64,000 nt of DNA from Chrysomallon squamiferum. Its lineage: Eukaryota > Mollusca > Gastropoda > Neomphalida > Peltospiridae. Location: contig CM022671.1 in assembly GCA_012295275.1 (NCBI GenBank), positions 24,489,822 to 24,553,821 on the forward strand. Reading direction: 5' to 3'. Below the pieces are notes generated by a model. The model was not told where the DNA came from, did not search any database, and saw nothing but the letters and a program-made list of their open reading frames with translations. The translations under genes and the position numbers were made by a program. Shown piece by piece: positions 49,701 to 61,295 of the stretch. Numbering within the stretch: the stretch's first letter is position 1; each line of letters starts with the position of its first letter.

Positions 49701-50331
49701 ATCTGTCTACCTAACTACACATATATAGTAAGTATGAGTGATTTTCATAATCTAAGGCAATGAGTTAAAAAATAATAATAATAATAATTAGCTGTCACTT
49801 TTATATTCAGTATTGGAGTTCTGGTATGTGGTTATCTGTCCATCTCGTTCACTGAAAAAAAGTACTTATTTATTTTAAATGTATCAATACCATTTTCTTT
49901 GATATGACTCAAAAGCTGTTTAATTTCTTTTGTAAACTATAGCCTGTAGCTGTAAAAGCCTATATAATATATTATTAGTATATACGATATATCACATTCA
50001 TGATATTGGTCGTCTCGGCCAGACTAGGGGAAAACTAATGAAGTTAACACTGGTAGATTAAATGCAGTAACAAGAAGTTACAAAATAATAATGATACTTT
50101 TTTTTATTAATATACTGTTTAACTTAATTTAAATATATCATTATATCATACGATAGTCAGATTCACATTCTGCAGTTCTTGATCCGTGCCCGAAGTCCGA
50201 AGCCTAAGTATTCAATATTGAAAATATTTCACCTTTTCGAGAAAATAAATATCCAAATTACCTGACACCGAATGTAGAACAATTTCTCTGAAATTATCTC
50301 TTTTTCTCTTTGCATTCTTAGTTTTAGTCAT
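43762..50331 (-). CDS. CENPQ: Centromere protein Q (inner kinetochore), complete, seven exons
   Basis: Exons in transcription order: 50331-50262, 49557-49449, 48945-48874, 48613-48538, 44599-44523, 44200-44140, 43860-43762. They join in frame to 187 residues, shorter than human CENP-Q (268). The N-terminus is basic (KTKNAKRKRD). Next comes a W-x-P-L-S-x-S-x-R motif (K-W-K-P-L-S-L-S-S-R) that corresponds to the vertebrate CENP-Q motif T-W-Q-P-L-S-K-S-T-R-D. Then there is a helical region (I-K-E-x-G-F-E-D-V-Q-S-E-L) and a conserved K-N-L-S-T-M-L stretch. A Lys/Glu coiled coil runs from about 100 to 150, and L-H-P-V-L-K-Q near the end resembles the L-P-E-L-S-Q segment of CENP-Q. CENP-Q pairs with CENP-U in the CCAN complex that links centromeric chromatin to microtubules. 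Identity rests on motif order recalled from the vertebrate protein. Intron 4 (44600-48537) contains a Toll-like receptor gene on the other strand. Confidence 0.8.
45422..45479 (+). promoter_or_regulatory. Possible 5' UTR acceptor just upstream of the TLR start
   Basis: A 19-bp direct repeat (TATTGTGTTATTAGTTTTA) occurs twice in tandem at about 45422-45462. A T-rich tract ending in TTTAACAG at 45478 follows, 8 nt before the TLR ATG. This looks like a splice acceptor and suggests a spliced 5' leader in front of the single coding exon. Confidence 0.4.
45487..47571 (+). CDS. Toll-like receptor (LRR ectodomain, one membrane span, TIR), single coding exon
   Basis: 694 residues in one uninterrupted frame. 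Residues 1-17 form a signal peptide. An LRRNT-type cysteine cluster follows (C22, C26, C28, C37), then about 16 leucine-rich repeats with L-x-x-L-x-L-x-x-N patterns. A single LRRCT has C444, C446, C475 and C493. The membrane span is about 500-521, followed by basic YRNRW and SRRRRHYQ. The TIR domain (about 549-690) has box 1 YDAFVSF at 551-557, box 2 R586-D587-F588, and SxWCQCEVQLA. In the BB loop the usual Pro-Gly is Ala590-Ala591, and the box 3 Trp is replaced by Ile in FIQSL. One LRRCT and no mid-ectodomain cysteine cluster fit the vertebrate-like single-cysteine-cluster TLR class. It would sense microbial or endogenous ligands and signal through TIR adaptors; ligand and adaptor are unknown. 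It lies inside CENP-Q intron 4. AATAAA at 47700 is a plausible poly-A signal. Confidence 0.93.
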   Translation: MIWLGFLLITTLSVTDASFSNCPAVCHCEQQERSAVCGKTKHGLTYIPTVPDYVKNFKLVNGKLPVINRTMLLGLSKLGLLSLTLNSDNIQRLSADTFTDFQELETLDLSGNNIHIDTLMSAFKILGNHLNHVVLHSMNISDIPPNLFPTNISCNIITINLSHNRLKIFNESLFAVMSNLQNIDVSNNEINSVIAGQTYIFSITHLNMADNMLEHVPAFCLPNGSSKYPQLKQINLDGNKIQTINNLSFVCLDKMKSVSLNNNLITVLAKNTFSSLPHLYKLQLMSLKLKTIEELAFKSKTLKILFLSSNHRFESKVFTGDFPFKWAPQLSVLNLQRTRLSDLPLTSLRAMLLQLKSIRYLNLQKTWLYELPLDTFGQLPHLSRLDLQGNYLPRWDDRTFSNMTQLKYLNLDGCRISVINETSFPVEVRTSIKEINLGNNHFLCSCDLLWFRTWMNDVIKNKSIKFINYPQKYFCKNLNRIHLDKYNPTYSSCHNLSPYIIASIGVGCFAVVILVIFTVVYRNRWNIRYCMYSRRRRHYQQIQQRDVQIKYDAFVSFDSYDLDWTMTEVCSFLENELQLKLCIHRRDFKAAKLIIDNIMDCMEQSEKIILIISNHFAKSAWCQCEVQLALDEHFKNQKDVIIVVREMIERKLMFKSLKALMSCITYIEWEDDSTAKKVFIQSLASAMGCQLNNV
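47700..47705 (+). terminator. Candidate TLR polyadenylation signal
   Basis: AATAAA about 130 nt after the TLR stop codon. Motif only. Confidence 0.5.
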
Positions 50332-50372
50332 TTTTACAACAACCAATTTGATCAAATATCCCGCTTAATTAT
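50332..50372 (-). promoter_or_regulatory. CENP-Q proximal promoter with E2F/CDE-like site
   Basis: Reading toward the CENP-Q ATG on the minus strand: AAGCGGGATATTTGATC, then ATTGG (inverted CCAAT). GCGGG followed closely by TTTGAT resembles the CDE/CHR pairs of cell-cycle genes, though the CHR consensus is TTTGAA or TTTAAA. Weak, motif-based. Confidence 0.3.
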
Positions 50373-53300
50373 TAAATCCGAGTTATCTACCTTTCGGTCT
50401 GATCAAACACTAAGGGAATTAATCCATAATTTTCAAAGTTCCAAACCCACCCCAAGTCCTACGATAATGCAGTATTTGTCAGTATTAATACGTTATGTAT
50501 ACCAAATTTTAAATATTATTTCAGTTTACTAAAAATAATAATAATAAATAAAAATAGTTTTGGCGACATCTACTTAAATAACAGTAAATCTAAATGGGGA
50601 AAAAAAAAAATTCTTCTTTATTTCTGATATTTTCTTTATTAATTTTATTACATTTATTTTATCTCTTTTTTTTTTATTACTGCTTATTTTTCCCTTTTTT
50701 TCCCCTTTTTGGGGGTAAATTAACACTAAATTAAAAAATACAAGAAAATGACAAATGGTAGATCTACTTTCTTAAAATAACAACAAAGAATTTATTTAAC
50801 AGATTTATTAATAACAAAAATATCCACACCTCAAGAAAATTACAATTCAAGGATGAATCACTCTAAAACGAAAATGACATTACAATTTATCTACATAACT
50901 TCAAAAAGGAATGTACCATTTAGCATTCACCCTTTCAAAACTGTATTGTTCTAATATAAATGCATGAGCATTTTCATTTTAATACTTTTAAATGGCATTG
51001 AGTAGAGAGAAGGCATTATTGGTTTTTACAACAAATGCAACATGAAAACAATGCCACATTGGACCTTCTTTTTTCAAAAAATAATTAACAAAAATGAGTC
51101 TGGTTTCTAAATGGGGGGAGAACAAAGAAACAAATAAAAAAAAAAAGCTGCCATTAATATTATTTACAACTAGAATAAACTAAAAACAGCTCTACCTATT
51201 TCACATTTTGAAACAACCGACCACAGACATTCCCATTTTCTTATATTGTAAAATACAGTTTCAAAGATAAAGTTAAAATGGTATCCCTGTAAATATTAAA
51301 CATCTTCTAACACTCTCTGGAATGTAATGGTTAGCAATGGACTGGCATTTTCTCTATTTTCTCAGATAAGCAACATAATAAACACTGGACTGATTTTTTA
51401 AATGACAGATACCCAGGCCAGTTTTAAGATGCAGTCCACTTCTGGTAAAGGGTTGTTTTTGTTATGATAATTTGACATCAGTTTTCATTTTATTTTGCTC
51501 TTATTTTATTTACTTTCTTCGTTGCTTGTGAAATCTAAACACTTTTCAGTGGCAGCACAGATTTTGTCTGTTTTCTAGATATTGTATTATGGAACTACTA
51601 AGCACTTTCCAGGATAAACAGTATATATTACCCCATTAAAAAAAAAGAAAAAAAAGTACCTAATTCATTACCTAGTAGATTAAAAGGATCAATGATAACA
51701 AATTGTAACTTATGATGAGTCAGATCAAATTAGTCTGAAAAGAATGCATTTAATGTTTACCTTGTTTTTGTATTACTAAATTTCTGTTAAAAAATAAGAA
51801 TTATGATTTATGTGGAATGAAAATGTATTATTCATTCAGATAATAAAATAATGGTGACATTTGACACATTGGTCGTTATAACAATGGGATCCAACTTTCA
51901 TTGTGGAAATAACAAAACAGTTTTGCTTTGTGAAGTATATTTTCCACATTTGTTATAATCTATCTAATTATATTTGAGATACAATGAACATACATATATA
52001 TACATATATAGTTATAAAATTTCTGATTATGAAACAATGATAAATATTTCTTAAAAAGTAAACAAATGTGAAACACTGAAAACAAACATCAGAATACAAC
52101 TAAGCAAACAATGAAAAGAATAAAATGTTCTCACTTGTGCACTAAATATATTACAAACATCAGCCAAATATTTTCTAATTTTTAACTTCAACACACACTA
52201 AAAACACCATTTCAGCCATTTCAAATTTCTATATTTACATACATCTGTTGATATCTCACACAATACACCGAAACAGTTACTGGATTTCTAAATTACAAGA
52301 TATCTTTGTTCAATTCTGTTTAGTTACATGAATCTGTTATACCAGTTAAGAGTGCTTACATTTGACATATTACACCTATTTAATTTTTAATCTAGAATTT
52401 ATTTAAAATGACTGAACTTATTTCTTTAATAATTACTGTATAATGCTAGCAGAAAAATAAAATAAAATAAAATAATTTTTTTTTTTTTTTTTTTTTTTAA
52501 ATATGTATATTTTCTATTTTCTCTGTTCAACAAGCATTCAAAAAAAGAAGAGGAAAAAAAAAATTAAATTAATAAATATAAAATTATGGATTTCCCTGAA
52601 TGAGCTACACATATAATTTGTATTTTGTGATTACCTGATACTATATGTTTCTGTGTATAAATTTTTTGTCATCAATATAAGTTTATGTTTGTTTCCTCAA
52701 TGCCATTAATTAATGGTTCATTTTGAAATAAATAATGGAAACTGAACAAAAGGGGAGGGATATGGTATTACTGAATAGAAGATTTATCTAACAAATCAAA
52801 TCGAAGGCAAACATTGAGGCCCATGATTTACTGACTGAATTAAGTACTTGAATATAAATAATACCAAACTAAGTGGAATTATCTGTTAAAAAACTGTACA
52901 GGAAATCTGTAAGAATACACTGAAATGAAGACAGTGGTTTAGTGAATACATATTTAGTTTGTTCATTTAATTAAAAAAACATTGATAATAAAAAATATTT
53001 TAAAAAAAATTAAAAATAATAAATAAATAACTAAACTAAACTAAAAAAAAAAATTAAATAAAAATTAGACAACCACTACTGGCATTTTTCTGTTTTTGGA
53101 GGTAGTGGGCAATGTAGTTTCTTCTGAATCAAAATTATATATGAAAATATTTCCTTTATTATTTTTGCATTAATAACAGTTCTTGAATAAATATTGATCA
53201 TAATGTTACAGACATGTTCATCAAGGTATTATCCAAACAAAAAAATCATAAATATGGAATTTATTTCATCAATTTATTATAAAATCCGTATCTCTGAGGG

Positions 53301-53816
53301 TGAAAACTTTTTATTTTTAATTACTCAAACTATTATAGTTGTTATAGTCTTACATTAAAGGAAAGAATTTACTGTTAATGCTGAACTTAGATAAAAGATT
53401 ATGGTCTTAAACCAGAGATCCTAATTTTTTGTTAGCTTCACAGTTCCAGCTTTTTCTGGACATGCTGAGTTAAAGCAATAATAGTACGTTAACACCCCTC
53501 ATTAAATAAAATGTAATAATTTACACCATTAACATATGTACACATGTACTATTAATCAGATTAATCATAATGAGTATGAGGTAAAACGACAATGAATCCA
53601 ATAACAATGAACCTGTAAACAACAAAATGAAATTAGATTAAATACACATACTTGCAAATTATAAACAGTACCCAAGTAAAACTCAAACTGAAACAAACTG
53701 GAATAACATCTGACCTCATTCAAACCTCGTTTCTGCAAGCTTCATAATTTGTTATCTGAAAGAATGGCCATTTTTTTTCTCTTTTTTGATCTTTCTTAAC
53801 TTTTAAGAAATGTTCG

Positions 53817-53861
<45 letters not shown>

Positions 53862-56012
53862 CATTATTATTTTTTTTTTTTTTTTTTTTTTTTTTTTCTT
53901 CTGTACCATTATTAGAATAAATAATAATTATAATATAAATCTATGTACCAGGAGTTATCAACAAGATCTTGAAATTAAATTATTCAATGTATTATCTGTA
54001 TCTTAACAAAACATTTATATCTACTTTTTTCTGATACCAATTTAAAATAATAATGTAATTAAATTCCATTCATTCAAGGAATATAAGCTTGACTCTCAAA
54101 TGTACTAAATGGAAAAGTTAATGTCATATTCATTAAATGTTTATGGATTTAAAAATTATGTTACAGTCAAACAAAACAAAGCACATTTGAAAGATTCAAA
54201 GCATCTGTCTGAAATACTTCCATAACAAATACCCAAATAGTAATTGCTTCTATGTTTTTTTTTTTCCCATTACACATAAATAAATAATTAATTACTGAAA
54301 CACTCAAACACTGAAGAATATCTAAATGCTACTGTAAATGATGATCCAAAGCAATTATAGTACAGTAGCTGTTTATTATATTTATCAAAATTATTCTCAA
54401 GGTAAGCTGTCATGTTGCTGTTTACATTATTAACATTGAATTCTGGCCTCAGCTGTATCCAATTCAGAAAATACAAAGGTCATTTTAGTTTTATGTATGT
54501 GTATTAAATCTTACACAACATCAAATATATAACAGATATATAGCACATCATATAATTATGTGAATACAATTAGAAAAACATGTATCAGTTAATCTAACTG
54601 CTTGGTAATTAAAACAACCACAGTTGACCATTATTTCATATTACACAAGGCTTGTGTTTATTCTGAAACTGTCATTTTGAATAAGAGATGGGATGTCAAT
54701 CACTTACTGATTAAGAGCTACTTTATAAATTTAAAAAAATTTGTTCAATCTTGAATTTATAGAATTTGGCAAAATAAAATTTAGGCAGTTCTGTTTATAT
54801 TAAATTAACAACAGTTTATATAAGTCTTATTCTCTTTTCTTTTTTTTCTTTATTTTTTTTTCTTTCTTTCTTTATTATTATTATTTTTTTTTTTTTTTTT
54901 TTTTTGTTAGTCATTAATTATTCATGCATTTGTTTCAATAAAAAATATAGTATTTAAAAAATTATAAATTCAGTTAAATACTGAAATTATTCTAGAAATT
55001 ACAAATGAAACATCACTCACAATTTGGCATTTAGGATGTAAAGGAATAACTAATATTTCATAAAATAAAGAAATCTCAAAATAATTTATAAAAATTCCAA
55101 TTTCTTTGGTAACAACAGAGTTAAATAGGAAATTTTACTCTGTGAATAGACAGAGCTTTATTAAAAATAATTAATTGTCATGCTGACTAGTGAGATATAG
55201 CTACAAAGTAATTTATGTGATTGAAATTAAATCAAATTTAAAATAATGTACTATTTTCCTTTTTTTCTTATGTTCTAATAAACATCAGAAACAAAAATGA
55301 TCAAATTTTTATTATGTGGCTTTCTTTATGATACACAGTTATTAAGGCATTTAATCAGGTATAACTTAACAAATGCAGTGAATTTAATAACTTACCTAAA
55401 ACAACTGATTCTATAGGTTTTCTTATAAAATTGGTAGATTGGTGTAAAATTAATACAGAATCTTCTTTAAAACAAATTAAAACCATCTGTATTATTTTAT
55501 TCGGCAAGATACATTACAATGATTCATTTATTATACTTAAACTCATTTTGGCAGATAAGTTAGATAATAAAATTAGAGGATAATCATAAAAGCTATGCTA
55601 TTCATTATTTTTATTTGGATACAAAAAGGGCCTTTATTAATTTTCTACATACCAAAAGTAATGGTTCTCTATTTGTCAACACTGCATAAAGAAATCAATA
55701 ATCTCAAAAATCTGGATGCTAAAATGTGATTACAAATTTATTAATATTTCATGGTATTATGCACTTTGAAATGAAGCTTTCTACATGTCAAGTCTAATGC
55801 ACTTATTAAAAAATAACTTACTATCTTTTCATGCTGTCTTTAAAACTTTAAACATTTATTAACTCTCCAGCATATTTCATCTATTACTTGAACAGATAAA
55901 AAAAATGTAAAAAAAAAGCCCCCAATAATCCAATAAAGCCCCTATTTAAATAACTCTGCATCGTAGGAATCAACACGTTTTAAAATATTCAATTTCACCA
56001 AATTTTCACTAA
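50373..56012. other. Long non-coding stretch, probably including the malectin 3' UTR
   Basis: About 5.6 kb between the malectin stop and the CENP-Q start (both minus strand) with no supportable exon. It is AT-rich, with many TTTATT hexamers, a (TTA)n tract joined to a run of about 28 T at 53816-53898, and poly-T runs near 52470-52498 and 54885-54905. A long malectin 3' UTR could occupy much of it, but the cleavage site cannot be chosen. Confidence 0.5.
53816..53898. repeat. (TTA)n adjoining poly-T
   Basis: About 17 TTA/TTATCA units pass directly into a run of about 28 T. Confidence 0.95.
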
Positions 56013-59000
56013 TTACAATTTACATAAACAAAACAGCAATGGTATAAATGCTCCTATTGCCACAAATACAGGTAACAACATGGTGCTTGTGTCATCCTGA
56101 GCATAGGGATCTTTGGTTTTCGGTCCTGATGGTCGGCGAGATTTTGAAGCTTTAGTTGAGACAGTGTCCTCCTCTTCTTCCTCCTCCTCCTCTCTCAGTG
56201 ATTCAGCACCAGCAATAGGGGGCAGTTTGGGAATATCTATAAATAAGGAAGTTACAGTTAAAAGCCCTGAAACATATTTGACAAATATAACTGGAAAAAC
56301 AAAAGCAAAAAAAAAGTGTTGGCTACTAATAAGCATGTATTTAAATATATTATTCAATCATGAAGCAATTACATTTTTTGTTCAAGTATTTGTGGTTTCT
56401 GTTCTGTTTCACAATAATGTGATAACAAGCATATTTTTGTACATATACATTTAAATATGGTATGTGAAATAAATTACAAATATTTTCAAATTAACTAAAT
56501 AGTAGTGTTTGAGCTATACCAGGTCACCATGATTGCTGAGAGTTTATGTTATTTTTTTCTTAATTAAATTATTTTCTTTTCTTTTTAATATATCACTGGT
56601 AACAAAAAAACAGCAATTCAATAGTTACAAAGACAATATAATCACCTTAAAAAAAACAAGAAACAAAAACAAACTGAGCATATATTCTATTTTTACATTT
56701 ATTTGACATAAACTCAATTTAAAAATGTATGTACTTACCATCTACAACTCCTTTTGCTATATAAAGTGCATTCACTTTTGGATTATCATATTCACCCTGA
56801 AACAAAAAAAAGGAAAAATAAATTTAAAAAAGGGCTGATTTTATTATTTTGAATTTAAGTGCAACATTTGTGTGTGAAAAAGAACAGCTTTTTATTTTAA
56901 AGAAGAATATGAATTTATTGTTGCAAGTATTGTATATTAAGCTATTTCCTTTGAAATAAAAATTCATTTATCAAAAATTAATCAAACATAAGCTAGCCTT
57001 TACTGTGGTGATTAGTTCTGCAGTTGCAGTGATATTTATTTATAGCAATAGCTTGATTCTGATTACGTTTTTTGGCATAGATGTGTTTTATAAAACATGC
57101 CACTGTTTACTTCACAAATTATCCTGTTATCTGTATTTTGGATTTGCCCACTCTGCATTTTTTTTAGAGAAATTTATAACTGGTGAAAAGCTACTTCAAC
57201 TAATTTTAGTTGACAACACTTATCAAATACTATTTATGTTCACAAAACAAAAACAAAATAAATTATTACCTTTATAAATTCTACAGATAATTTTCCATCC
57301 AACTGAGATGTTTCGCCATTCACTCTCAGTTTGCCTCCTTTTATTGAAAATGGAATTATTTCATCATGTGCAACTCCTCTTCCAACTTTTGCATAGATAT
57401 CTAATTCACTTACAACATTATGTTCACCGTTCAGCACAACATCAAAAACCTGCAATTAGTGTGTGTAAATATTAGATTATTAATACCAGTTGATATTACA
57501 GCATATATTTTATATATGTGCCTTTCATGACAAATAAATAATGTTTCAGTTTAATCCAGCGTGGAACAACGATACAGATATCTGAAGCATGCAACATTGA
57601 TTTTTATTATCTATTTTATCTAAATTATCTATTTCGATTTAGTAAAATACGGTTTCGTTACATACACACTCATACAAAATGGACAAGATAACACTTAGTT
57701 AAGAGGTTGGCTGTTGGGACTGTTTTTTTGAGACTTATCGGAAAGTATATTATTATTAACAAAAAATGTAGCAGTGTTGATTAATACACAAAGCTTTTTG
57801 GATCCTTGCATATTTATTCTGAATACATAAAATCAATAATAAATAAATATTTATATATAATAAAATAATAATATATTCAGACATGTATATGATACTGATA
57901 TGTTGATTTCTTATTGGCAATTCATTATATAATTCACATCACACTCAGAATAACTAGTATTACAAAACAATTATTCATTAGCATTAATCTACATATTGAT
58001 ATACATGTTTAAATTCCCAACAGGTTAATATCCATTTCTTGTGTTATTATGATGATCAAAAAAGAAGGCTGCTAAAGCTACTAAACTGATCTTACAATTA
58101 GCAACAAGGAATTTTATATAGATATAATTTTATTTTCTGTAGGCAGAAAGAACATTCAGTGGATTCAGGTTATGCCACAAGTTGTGCTGAGAAAACTGGA
58201 TGTGTAGATGCTAGGACACACATATATACAGTGTGTGTGTACATGCTTGCATGTTTGTGTATGTGTATGTCAGAGAGGATGAGAGAAATTTGTATATATG
58301 AGCTAGTGGCTCATAACTTATCTACCAATCATTTGTAAATTCTTTCCTGTATGTAGTAAATAAAACTGCACATAAAAAAAGTCCCAGCTGCTGATTTGCC
58401 TTCCTTTTTAATTTATAATCAGTAACATGTTAAATTCCACAGCTTTAATTGATGTCATGCTGTTGAGTTTCTTTGTGCTGTTCGGACAATACATTATTGA
58501 TTATATTTGACACTTTTATTCTGATATAGCCTTTATCATCATTTGAGGTACTTTCACTCTACAAAAAATAAATAAATAAATAAAAATAGCTTGTTATTTC
58601 TTGTTTGGTAACTACAATTTTTATCACTTGTGTTGCTAAGTTCTGATGGTGTAATTCAAGACTAATCATTGATTTCTCCTCTAAAGGAATGACAGTTTTA
58701 ATTGATCAACCTTTATTAAGCATTGTATCTTGGTGACAAAGATGTAAATAATTTATAAGATTTATTAACCATTTTCAATTACAGTTTATTCAAACAATTA
58801 TTCTACAGACACATTCTTCAGATACTGAACTGAAATGAATGAGATCTCAAGACATAATATTATTCAATTTATTGGTTATAAAATGTTATATTTCTTATAT
58901 AATGGTGATTACTTTGTTCTGAATAAAGAAACCACTTATTATGGCTCCATGGGGTACTCATAAAACAAGAAATTTTTAGATGCATCTACCAACAGAGATA

Positions 59001-60200
59001 GAACTATTGCTGTAAGATTTGATAAACCACTTTAACCTGTCATGAAATCTAAACAAACACATCAGCATGAATGAAATATAATATGCTGAAGACAATTAAT
59101 ACTGCAACATATTAACAATATGCTATATTATATATAATAATAATTTTGTATGCTGAGGAAAGAGTGGTTGGTTATTATTACCTCTCTTTTATTATTTATT
59201 TATTTATCTGAAGTCATGGTTACCCATTAAGAAAATATGTTACTGTAAAATTAGAAAGTTTATTGATCTGCTGAAAAAGATTTTGTTATTTCTTTTTCAT
59301 TTTATTATAAACAGACACAGCTGTTGAAATAATCAGAAATAACTCTTTAATAATAACTTTATGTATTCAAAGTGTAAACTTGTTTATTTGTCTTTATTCA
59401 GTAACTAAACAATTTTTTTTTTTAAATCCAGGCATTTTAAATTCATGCTAAAAATACTCACTTCAATATAGTTATGACCACCCTCACTGTTATAGAAAAA
59501 TAATCACAGGAAGAACAAAACATGTTTAAAAATATATAACTGGCTACACTATAACTATTCTATAATACTCATTGTTAAATAATCAGGAAGGAATAAGCAG
59601 AACTTCAAAATACTTATAATATCTGCACTGTACTTAATTTTTGTTAAGCTGTCCTATTTCAGATACAGAACACAAACCAGTTCACTGTGGGGGGTGCCAT
59701 TTTCTATTTATTGTAACCTTCTCCACCCCTTCAACCCCAACTCTAACATACGAATACATTTGGGAAGGATGAATGGTTTAGATTCATTGATTCTAATGGC
59801 AGTCATGAATGAAAATCAGTCTAGTTCATATAGAAAGCATTTTAAAACTTTAGTCATTTATGAGTTGAATTGAAAATATTTATTTACTCAACATTCACAA
59901 AACAAATCTCTGGATGCTATATTATTTATAGTGTCATAACCTGGCTCAGTTTCATCACTCTGATAATGATTATTATTATTATTATTTAATGTTTTTTTGC
60001 AATTGGATATCATATTTCAGTCAACACTATAAATTTTTAAAAGATATCTAATCTCTTTTATTTTTGTAATAATCAGTTGTAAGCTAAATTTATTTTTCTC
60101 TATCTAAATTTAAACAATCAAAGGTTTGTTTTGGGTTGTTTTATTAATGTTATTTTTTTATTTATTATTAATTTTATTTTTATTTATTATTATTATTGTT

Positions 60201-60232
<32 letters not shown>

Positions 60233-60743
60233 TTATTTTTCATAAAAAGTTCTTTACCTTCTACCTTTGTTTATTTTTTATTTTTATTTTTTTAATAAAT
60301 ATGGGCGTGTCACATCAAAATTCCAATACACCGATGATATGAAAAAAATAATTTACCTTTTTATTCGGTGCGGTGAACCAAACTTCGCTGAATTTTAAGA
60401 CAAGAACATAATCACCATCTTTAACTATAGGGATATCATAGCCGAATGTCGACATGTGATATCTTTCCGTCTGATAAAGTATCTGATCTTGTGGAACAAC
60501 ACGGGAAATTGATAAACTCTTGCCGAAATCGGACGCAAACCCAACTTTCAGATGATCACTTTGGTAGCGGATTCCATGAACGTCGGTATGAGCTCCACCT
60601 CCACAGTTTACTGCCCATATAGCCTCCACAGCTCCACAAGTATTAACGACTAACGATATTATACATATGGCACTAAAAAGTACCCGGGAATTTGCAAAAA
60701 ACAAACTGATCCTATGAAGAACTGATCCCACTAGAGAAAACAT
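56013..60743 (-). CDS. MLEC: Malectin, ER carbohydrate-binding membrane protein, complete, four exons
   Basis: Exons in transcription order: 60743-60357, 57449-57270, 56796-56739, 56236-56013. They join in frame to 282 residues (human 292). The ATG at 60743 is chosen because the longer open frame upstream lacks an ATG. A hydrophobic signal segment (about 20-38) precedes the malectin domain, which opens with [18 protein letters not shown] and contains [29 protein letters not shown] and [12 protein letters not shown] run of eight Glu (224-231) precedes a basic S-K-S-R-R linker and a C-terminal membrane helix (about 261-280). This is the full malectin architecture of a type I ER membrane protein. 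Malectin binds diglucosylated N-glycans and associates with ribophorin I in glycoprotein quality control. Of the five ligand residues of vertebrate malectin, Y67 aligns to F73 and Y116 to W122; Y89, F117 and D186 are kept. Confidence 0.96.
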
Positions 60744-60778
60744 CTTTCTTCTACCACGCGACAACTCGTTCTTCCGCT

Positions 60779-60793
60779 ACGGAAGTGACGTTT
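60779..60793 (-). promoter_or_regulatory. ETS/CRE composite site in the malectin promoter
   Basis: The plus strand reads ACGGAAGTGACGTTT about 40-50 bp upstream of the malectin ATG. It combines an ETS core (CGGAAGT) with a CRE half-site (TGACGT), an arrangement common at housekeeping promoters. The neighbouring 60760-60870 DNA is CpG-rich compared with the rest of the window. Confidence 0.55.
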
Positions 60794-60869
60794 CGTGTCG
60801 GCTGGTTCTCAGTTTTCGTAAATACGAGACATTAATCGACTCGAAAGGAAATTTCGTCGAGCCATAAAA

Positions 60870-61290
60870 TTTGGATCGATAGCATTACGTCATATTCAGT
60901 CAAAGAAAGTTAAAATTATATCTCTGTAGCAATTTCACTTTTAAAAATCCTGAATACTATCTTTAAATCTTATTTATTTGTTTGTTTATTTATTTTTCAG
61001 TCACAGAAATAGATGTCACATAATCTTTTTCTGAGGCCGCAAAAAGAAAACAATAAAATATTTGTTTGGTTCACCCATTTAAGGAGGGAGATTTTTATTT
61101 TCAGTTTCATACTTTTGTATGCAGAATTATTGTGTTTAAATATATGTATCTAACCTGGGATTCATTAACATAATACGTGACAGGAAGGTACGAAAAACCG
61201 CTGAAAATTTTGAGCTTGAAATTACGCGAGACAAAATTTCTGGGGAAACAAATCTATGTTCTAATGAAAGTTGATCGCGCACTTAATATA
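60870..61290. other. Intergenic DNA between the malectin promoter and the Tigger element
   Basis: AT-rich spacer with no exon-like or repeat structure that I can support. Confidence 0.4.
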
Positions 61291-61295
61291 ATATA

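Noticed and set aside
60744-60764. N-terminal extension of the malectin frame
   Set aside because: The upstream part of the frame begins with TTG. The first ATG, at 60743, gives a normal signal sequence.
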